Part shown: positions 43,501-52,500 of the stretch, piece after piece
Layout: every line of letters starts with the position of its first letter
Numbering within the stretch: position 1 is the first letter of the stretch
Assembly: GCF_026151205.1 (NCBI RefSeq)
Contig: NC_087079.1
Location: 808,001 to 868,000 of the forward strand
DNA: 60,000 bases
From: Bolinopsis microptera
Taxonomy: Eukaryota; Ctenophora; Tentaculata; Lobata; Bolinopsidae
Direction: 5' to 3'
Program-made: the position numbers and the translations under genes
The notes under the pieces: model-generated
Database searches by the model: none
Seen by the model: only the letters and a program-made list of their open reading frames with translations
Told to the model about the DNA's origin: nothing

Positions 43501-46500
43501 GCAGTCTGCCACAAAATCAATGTAACGATTATTATTGCTTTGCGTACCACTGCACTTATCTATTGTTTTTGTGTTTTTTGATATGATTTGTGGCCAAAAA
43601 GCTGTGATTTATAGCTTTAAAACTCAATTATAGCTTTAAGACTGTAATTAGGTTAAAAAGGTAAATAGGTTTAACGAGAAGATGTGGAATTATGAGGTCT
43701 CTATATCTCTATAGTAACTATAGTAACTGTGTGTATATATATAACGCTATATAAAATCAGACGGTAACTATAGTAACTGTGTGTTTCAGGCGGTAACTAT
43801 AGTAACTGTGTGTTTCAGGCGGTAACGAGCGTGTTGATGCACCCTCAGTCAGATCTGATCATGGTCAGCGCCAGTTTGGATAAGAGCGTGAGACTCTGGA
43901 ATTTGGAGACATTCGAGGAGATTTACAAGTCAGTATTTAGAACACAGATACTACTACTATGTAGTAGTGTTTTGCACATACAACATATTTATATGTTAGA
44001 AACGTTTCAATAGTTCATCATGCAACTGGTTAGTGGTTACTGAGTGTAGCAAACAAAATTGTTAATTTTATCATCTGACTTGATTAAAGGGAGATAATCC
44101 GTGTAAACTTCTTCTCACGACCCAAACTTGTAACACTCTAAAACATAACTTAATTTCACGCAGAGGGATACAAAATTGTATCCCCAATAATCACGCTTGA
44201 GATAAACCAAAAATATTCATTAATGAACAAATAACCGTTACATAGATTTGTCTACAACACATGTTCCGATGAGGCCCGTGTATCAATATTAATTACATTC
44301 TTACTATAAGCACGATACACTGCTGTAATTCTCCTAAACACGTCTTTTCGCGCGTCTTTATTGAAATAAAGAAAAACCGCTGGATTAAAGACGGACAAAG
44401 AGTCTGGTATAAAACAAAACAAAACAAAGAGCAAGTTGCCGCCCCTTCTCGCAAGTACTTTAGCGTACCCGGACCCTATGTAGTTATAGACTTTACTCTT
44501 CACTGCGATACTCACTGCAACTATAGAGGATATGAGGATGAGGAAGAAGACGAAGTTTCCAATGTTCATGATGAGGATCACAATACTACTCCCCCTGTTT
44601 CGCTTCTCTGTGTATTTGTTAGAGATCTCACTGTTCTGAGAGAACAGGATCCTCACCGTGAGAAAAGAAGCTGCCACCGCTGACAAAACGTTCACAATGT
44701 AAACCATCGCCAGTCCTAAGTGCCAGAACACGTTCAGCTCTCTCATAGCCATCTGTTGGTATGGGAACCAGGCCGTGTTACCATGGTGACCATTACCCCC
44801 CAGCAAACACCGGAGCAGAATAGCAAATACAACGAGACTGGAAGCGAGCAGATAGAGTGCTAGCCAGGACTTCTTGATAGCAGTGAGGGGTTCTCTTATC
44901 TTGAGGTACCTCGTTACAGAGAGGAGGGTGGTGGTGAAGGAGGAGAGAGCTTGCTCAGTATCGACAACAGGAATATAGTTATCTGAGAGTTGAGGGGGTT
45001 TAAAGTTCTGATATTATCATGGCAGACTTTACCAAACATATTAAAACCATACCATTACATGATTATATCATACACATGAGGTAATGACAATTACCCTGGT
45101 AACCATAACAATAACCCTGGTATTGCTGGTAATCATAACAGCAATTACTCTGGTAACCATAACAATTACTCTGGTAACCATAACAACAATAACTCTGGTA
45201 GTAATCAGATCATTACCTCTAGAGTGTTGGCGGGAAGGACCACGTCCTCCGAATGCTCCTTACTGAGGAGGTTGTAGAGTGTGAAGAAGGATAAGAGACT
45301 GGTGATGAGGTCTGATCCGGACAGAACGAGGAAGAGGAAGGAAGCTGTTCCGCTCCTCCTTCTGTAGTTGTGTCTGGAGGAGATTAGGGAGTTAGGTGAA
45401 ATGAAGGAGTTACGAAATAGGACACACAAAGGGGGACTAAACTACAAATTATACTTTCCAGAAAATGTTCAAACTACTTTATCTTAAGTTTAATAAGATA
45501 GTAAGAATATTGGATCCAACAATAAATTCTAATAAGGGAAGCAGAAAACAAGAAGAAATAAACTCACAGGAAGACGATGGGGTTGAAGAGAAGGGACATT
45601 ATGAGAAGAATAATGTAGATAGTCCCGAAGATGATGTTAACTATCCGACTCTCTAAAGGGTTGCTGTAGAGCAGTACCCTCCCTCTGCCATCAGTGTAGT
45701 TCCAGTATATGTCACCGAATATTGCCATCTAGTAGTTACTATGGTTACTAACACGCTATCTAGTAGTTACTATGGTTACTAACACGCTATCTAGTAGTTA
45801 CTATGGTTACTAACACTAGTAGTAGTAGTAGTTGTAGTCTATAAAGTTATTTTTTATTAAATACTTTTCAAATTTTACAGAGTTCTATACAGAGTACTAT
45901 ACAACAGCAATAAATGAATATAAAATAGAATCGTTCAAAATATTGCCCCCTTCTGTAAAATGAGATGTCGGTAATAACTTGGACCCTAAACATCAAATAA
46001 ATTTAAATCCAAAACTTTATGAAAAATTATTCAAGAATAAACAAAAACAAATCAATGGCGAATAACTGTGGATATAGTATAGACACGGTTATTTAAATCT
46101 TAAACAAAATGTTTACAGAACCCATATACTTTGGAAATAACAGAACCCAATATACTTTGAAGTGGACTACCTGTAAAGGGAGTTCATACCACAGTAGATG
46201 GGTTCTGTAGAAATGTTGTTAAAGTTATATAAACAAAATGCTGGTTTTAGTAGGATCCCATCTCGTTAGCTTTTCTTGTTAAAAGCGATTTCTCGACGGT
46301 TATCACCTCTTTAGATGATGCTTAAAACATTTGGACTCTGTTGCATTTAGTACAGAGTTTCCCTTTCGTCTCGAACTATTTATTTATTATTTAATTTAAT
46401 ATTTTTTATAATCTATGCAGCCCGTCTGAATTGCCAATGAGCAGTGTTTATGAAGGAGCAGTGTTTATGAATTATGTAACCTATGTATGGACGGGGGACG

Positions 46501-49500
46501 TAATAAAAACAAACGGAATCAAGAGGTATTATGCGATGTATAGATAGATAAAGCACGTTTTTGCTAAACAGTGGCCGGCCCGTGAGGAAGGTAAATGATG
46601 TTATTGTGAGAAACGATGCCTTACAGCGAGGGATATTATAGTGTTACCATGGTAAAGATTATAGACGGAAGGTTTTAAGAAAAACTTCCGAACGTGGAGG
46701 TTTTTCCATTCTCCCAAGATGGAGGTAGAGGTACCTAGAGGGAGCAGTCGTCCTGATTCCCGGGATGAGACCGCTGTTACCCTAGAGGGAGCAGACGTCC
46801 TGATTCCCGGGAGGAGACCGCTGTTACCCTAGAGGGAGCAGACGTCCTGATTCCCGGGATGAGACCGCTGTTACCCTAGAGGGAGCAGACGTCCTGATTC
46901 CCGGGATGAGACCGCTGTTACCCTAGAGGGAGCAGACGTCCTGATTCCCGGGAGGAGACCGCTGTTACCCTAGAGGGAGCAGACATCCTGATTCCCGGGA
47001 TGAGACCGCTGTTACCCTAGAGGGAGCAGACGTCCTGATTCCCGGGAGGAGACCGCTGTTATCCTAGAGGGAGCAGACATCCTGATTCCTGGGATGAGAC
47101 CGCTGTTACTCTAGAGGGAGCAGACGTCCTGATTCCCGGGATGAGACCGCTGTTACCCTAGAGGGAGCAGACGTCCTGATTCCCGGGAGGAGACCGCTGT
47201 TACCCTAGAGGGAGCAGACGTCCTGATTCCCGGGAGGAGACCGCTGTTACCCTAGAGGGAGCAGACGTCCTGATTCCCGGGATGAGACCGCTGTTACTCT
47301 AGAGGGAGCAGACGTCCTGATTCCCGGGATGAGACCGCTGTTACCCTAGAGGGAGCAGACGTCCTGATTCCCGGGAGGAGACCGCTGTTAATTCTGTTTA
47401 ATCCAAGGGGAGGCTGTATAACAAGGTGATCACTCTATTGTAGTAGTATTGTGTTGACAAAGTGGGGAAGGGGAGTGCTAAGAGAACGCTGCTAGCAGGT
47501 GCTCAATATAAAAGTTCGTGTAAAGAAGAGTGTGCAAATCTCCTATAGAAGTGATCCCCTAATCCTGAATGAATGATCTGATTAGCAGGCCAGATGTGAT
47601 CACGAGTTGTGCAGTCTTTCTTGAGAAATGACAAACGTGCTAAGTTGTACACATGCGGAGCAGTACATTCACGTTAATCTGCAGTTTTAATCTGCGGTTT
47701 TAACTGGGAGACTAATTACTATCACAGAATAGAACTCTTCTTATTTTAGGCATACAATGGTATTGTAAACATCCGTTGTTCCTTGAAATAAAAATGCTAT
47801 CACATAACCAAGCTAATGTTTTATTTGGAGTAATGGTCCACCAGGTGGTATAGGTATATTCCACCTATACCATTTGGTCCGGTAAGTACCTAAATCACTA
47901 AAGAGCTTTATATAAGGAGATAATAATTTTTATTTCAAAATTCAAATAAACTTTACATCAATGTATTACAGTAATATTTAGAAAAGTCCACAATATCTCC
48001 TGTGAGGCAAAAACATGGAAAAAGAGAGCTAGAAAAATATTCATGAGACTCAACACTACCAGACTGCAGCTGGAGAACATTATGTAAACATCATAGTAAA
48101 ATTTATTTCGGCTGAACCAAAACACGGTGGTAAAAACCATAATTACATTGGTGCCGACCCTACATAAAATCATTAATAAATAATCAAGAGAACAAATTAA
48201 AATGTATACTATACCTTCTTGCTACTACTTCACAGACTTACACAACATAACAACAGAATAACATATTTATATATTATAATATACCAATCTATCTAACCAT
48301 ACCATTGGATCAAAAGAGAAAATAAAGGAGCAGAGGAGAAAATATTATTTTTATACAAGGCGCAGATTAATCAAGTTAACATTACATTACACCATAACGG
48401 GACCATAACATAAAGTTAGTCAGTAATATGTTTTATGATGTGTACAGGATATAATTTTGAAAAGACTTAAAGGTCACAGGGGGGGGGGCTCAGTAAAGTG
48501 GGCAAGCCATAACCTGCCCGGCACGCAGCCCCCCCCCCCCCCCCCCCCTCAACAGTACAACCCGTACCTTATTATAAACATATAATTATAGTTAATGTTA
48601 AATTCGGCATTATTACATCATTTAGTTAAGCAATAGTGGCTAGTATAATAACTCATGACAAGGACTGGCTGGTGGGTATACTGACCATGCAACCTATATC
48701 TCATTATATATAATAATTATACAGCGTCATATAGGGTCTTAACTATTATTAAACTAAAGGGTTCTTAACCAACCTATATAAAAGGTTTTTAGACTAGCCA
48801 TATAATACGTTAATTTATCACATTTGCAATAATTATTTGAATGGTGGATTGTCAGTGGAGCGTACTGCTCAAATTAAACGTTTTTCAATTTATTAAAACT
48901 ATTGTTATATTTTATATTATAATTATAACTTGGTGGTCGGTATGTTACCAGGACGATAACCCTGGTAACCACTCTTGTTACCGTAGCAACTACCCTGGTA
49001 GCCATGGTAACAGTGTGTTCTCCTTCAGGTTGCAGGTGTGCGAGCATGGTATCCAGTGGGTAGGATTAACACGTGACAACTACTTGTACTGTGGAACATC
49101 ACGTGATCTCAGTGTCTGGTCCATCAACTTCCTCGCTCACTTCTTCTCTCAGGTTACCATAGTTACCATAGTTAACATAGTTAACATAGTTAACATAGTT
49201 AACATAGTTAACATAAATAACATAGTTACCATATAGTTACCATAGTTACCATAGTTACCAAAGTAACTTCTTCTGTCAGGTTAGCTGCTCATTTGTATCT
49301 TTTAACTTCCGTTAGAATGTTCCAGATGAAGTATCGCCATGAGTCCCTACTATAATAATTAATATGTTGCAACTTGCAGTTAACAGAGAAGTGAACTTGT
49401 GCACTATTGTTTATCATACGTTAATACTATGGTGCTGATATGATTTCTCAAGAAACTGTGATGATTTCTGTCCTGCCTGCCTACTATTCATTAATTTAAG

Positions 49501-52500
49501 AATCTGTTATTGAATCTGTAATTTGATTAATTAATTTAAGTTAATAAATGTTCCAATACAATACTCCACACAGACACGTGTACCAGTGAGTAAGATCAGT
49601 CCAGTAATGCACTGCAACACTAAGAAGACTCCACGTGTCGTGGTGCTGGGAGAGGACAGCTCAGTTAGACTTCTCTCAGCTCTGAGTGGTAAAGGTATAT
49701 CTACAATACTACCCCCTCCTGACATCAGTCCTCTTAACAAGGTCAGTTTTATATTGTTTATATCTTAGTTACCATAGTTACCATAGTTACCATAGTTACC
49801 ATAGTTACCATAGTTACCATAGTTACTATAGTTACCATAGTTACCATAGTTACTATAGTTACCATAGTTACACTACTAGTTACCATAGTTACTATAGTTA
49901 CCATAGTTACCATAGTTACCATAGTTACTATAGTTACTATAGTTACTATAGTTACCATAGTTACACTACTAGTTACCATAGTTACTATAGTTACCATAGT
50001 TACCATAGTTACCATAGTTACTATAGTTACTATAGTTACCATAGTTACCATAGTTACTATAGTTACTATAGTTACTATAGTTACTATAGTTACTATAGTT
50101 ACTATAGTTACCATAATTAAGCAATAATCTCTCCTCCTGATATCAGTGCTCTTAACAAGGTCAGTTTTATATCGGTTATATCAGACATATATTATATCAT
50201 GGTTACCATAGCTACCATAGCTAGTAGCTACCATTGCATAGTTTCCCTATTTCTACTCAAGTATAAGTTCCGGTAATCTGGTCTCCAATATTCTAAGTAT
50301 AGAGTACTGGAGTAATGAACAATTGTGTAGAAGCTGTTACATGATACTCCACCTAGCGCTGCTATAAATCCTCGCGTAGGAAGTGCAATGCTCATATATG
50401 TCCGACACATTGCTCAATCCTTTTTGTAACAAACATCAACATGTAGTTGATTTTAATTTTAATAATTTGTGTTCCCCGTCAAGTGGTGCCATCGGTTCAA
50501 CTCCATCGAGCAGCGATTCAAATCAGCAGCACCATGAAGACAAACAGCATGACCAAGGGGGAACGGTCATCGTCTCCATTCTACCGACTGGATACGACTA
50601 CAATGAAGAAAACAAAGAATGTCTAGGAACGGGGGACAGTAAATTGCATGATTGTATATATTTTAAGTTAAGTTCTGTTGATAATGTGGCTGAGAAACTT
50701 CTAGGTGGTGAATACGAGGAAATTATCATGGAGGCAACAGTTACACACATAGCAGGTCACAAACGTCCACTTGGATCTCTTAGTAAGGATTACCCACCTG
50801 TTGGTTACCACGCATTTTTGGTCCTAAAGACAAACATTGGAATTTCCCTGACACTAGAAAAATTAGGAGACGGCATCTACATTGGCAAGGGTCCACTGAT
50901 TAACGGCTCGGCTTGTAAAACTTGTGCATTTTCATACAATTCAAAACTCATGATTGAAGATGAATCCAAATATTCTCTTTTAGAGCTGATAGAACTCTTA
51001 AAAAATGAAAAAGATTACTACAATCCGGTAAAAGATAATTGTCAGGATTTTGCAGAAAGATGTTTTGATAAAGTTGCTAGAATGAAGCGTTGGGGGTTCG
51101 TGTCAACTCGAGAATGTCTGAAAAGTTGTTGTATACTTATCCTTATTCTTCTAGTGATTATACTTATTGGAGTGATTATTATCGGGTTTCTTAATAAAAT
51201 GAAATGATATTCTCTTCTATTCAATATTTTTTATAAGTATTCAAACAATATACACATAATATCACTATGAACCTATATAAAATGAAACCTTTAAAAATGC
51301 AATATATTCCCAACTAAAATATTGGCAGAAACATTTCAAATACACCCTTGGCTCCAAGTTCAAATTGAGACTCTCTATTGTAAATCTACAAAGTTCTTTC
51401 TCGCTCCTCTGTCTCCTCGGAGAGAAATCACTGTTCTATTCGATTTACACAGTTAAAATCACCAATGTTAAATGTCTAAAGGTTTTATTTTAAAATATTA
51501 TTAAGCTTTTTAATTTTTAAAAAGGAAAAAAATATTGAAAATTTAAAAAAAAGAAGCTTGGTATGAGAATTAGTGTGGAAATTAGTGTGGAAAAAAAGAG
51601 TTAGTATCGACATGAATGTTACGATTGCAGTTTATTTTTTATTATATTATATTCAATATGTTTATATCACTTTTAGTTTAGCTTTTTACTTACGGAATTC
51701 GTGTTACTTGGTAAAATTGAGAAAATAAGCCATCCATCTGTCCATCATTTTTCTCGCAAAGTTGAGAATTTGTTGAGACAATACGGCACCTTCAGAATAC
51801 GGTACAATCAAGGTAGGTAGGTTACAAAAATGTGAGCTTCAGTAAATCCTACTAACTAAGGTAACTATGGTAACTATTTCAGATTCTAGATGTGAGCTAC
51901 AGCAGATACTACGGTCTTATCTTCCTCCTGATAGACAGTCTCACTATATGGGTCTACACTTCAAGGTAATTACTTACAAAATAATGTTGTCAGTAATAAT
52001 GTGAGAGACATCGTTTAGCGTTTTTAATATTTTATTTCATTATGATCGATATCCCAATTATTCCCACAAGATCCCAATTATTCCCAATTATTCCCACGAG
52101 ATCTCAATTATTCCCAATTATTCCCAATTATTCCCACTCACTCACGGTGATGTCAGATATGGTTTATATTTTCAGCATTTCGTTTTACTACATTTTTCAG
52201 TTGATTATTGAAATTAAAAAGACTTGAACCGTTGCGAATTGTTAATCATTGGTTAATCATCCAGATTCCAGTTAACCGCTCACACTTAACAAATCATTAA
52301 ATTCTTGAAACTCTGAAATCATAATTTGGTTATCAATATTCGAAAATTATTCCAAAAATACTTAATTGGAACCAGAAAATGTATGTGCAGCAACAATTTC
52401 CCACTGTAATTGTTTCTAAGTGCCTTCTCAAAAGTTCACCCATAGTATAGTTTCTTCTTTGTACTTGCCGATCAATTACAGTCTCAAAATCAAGGCTAAC

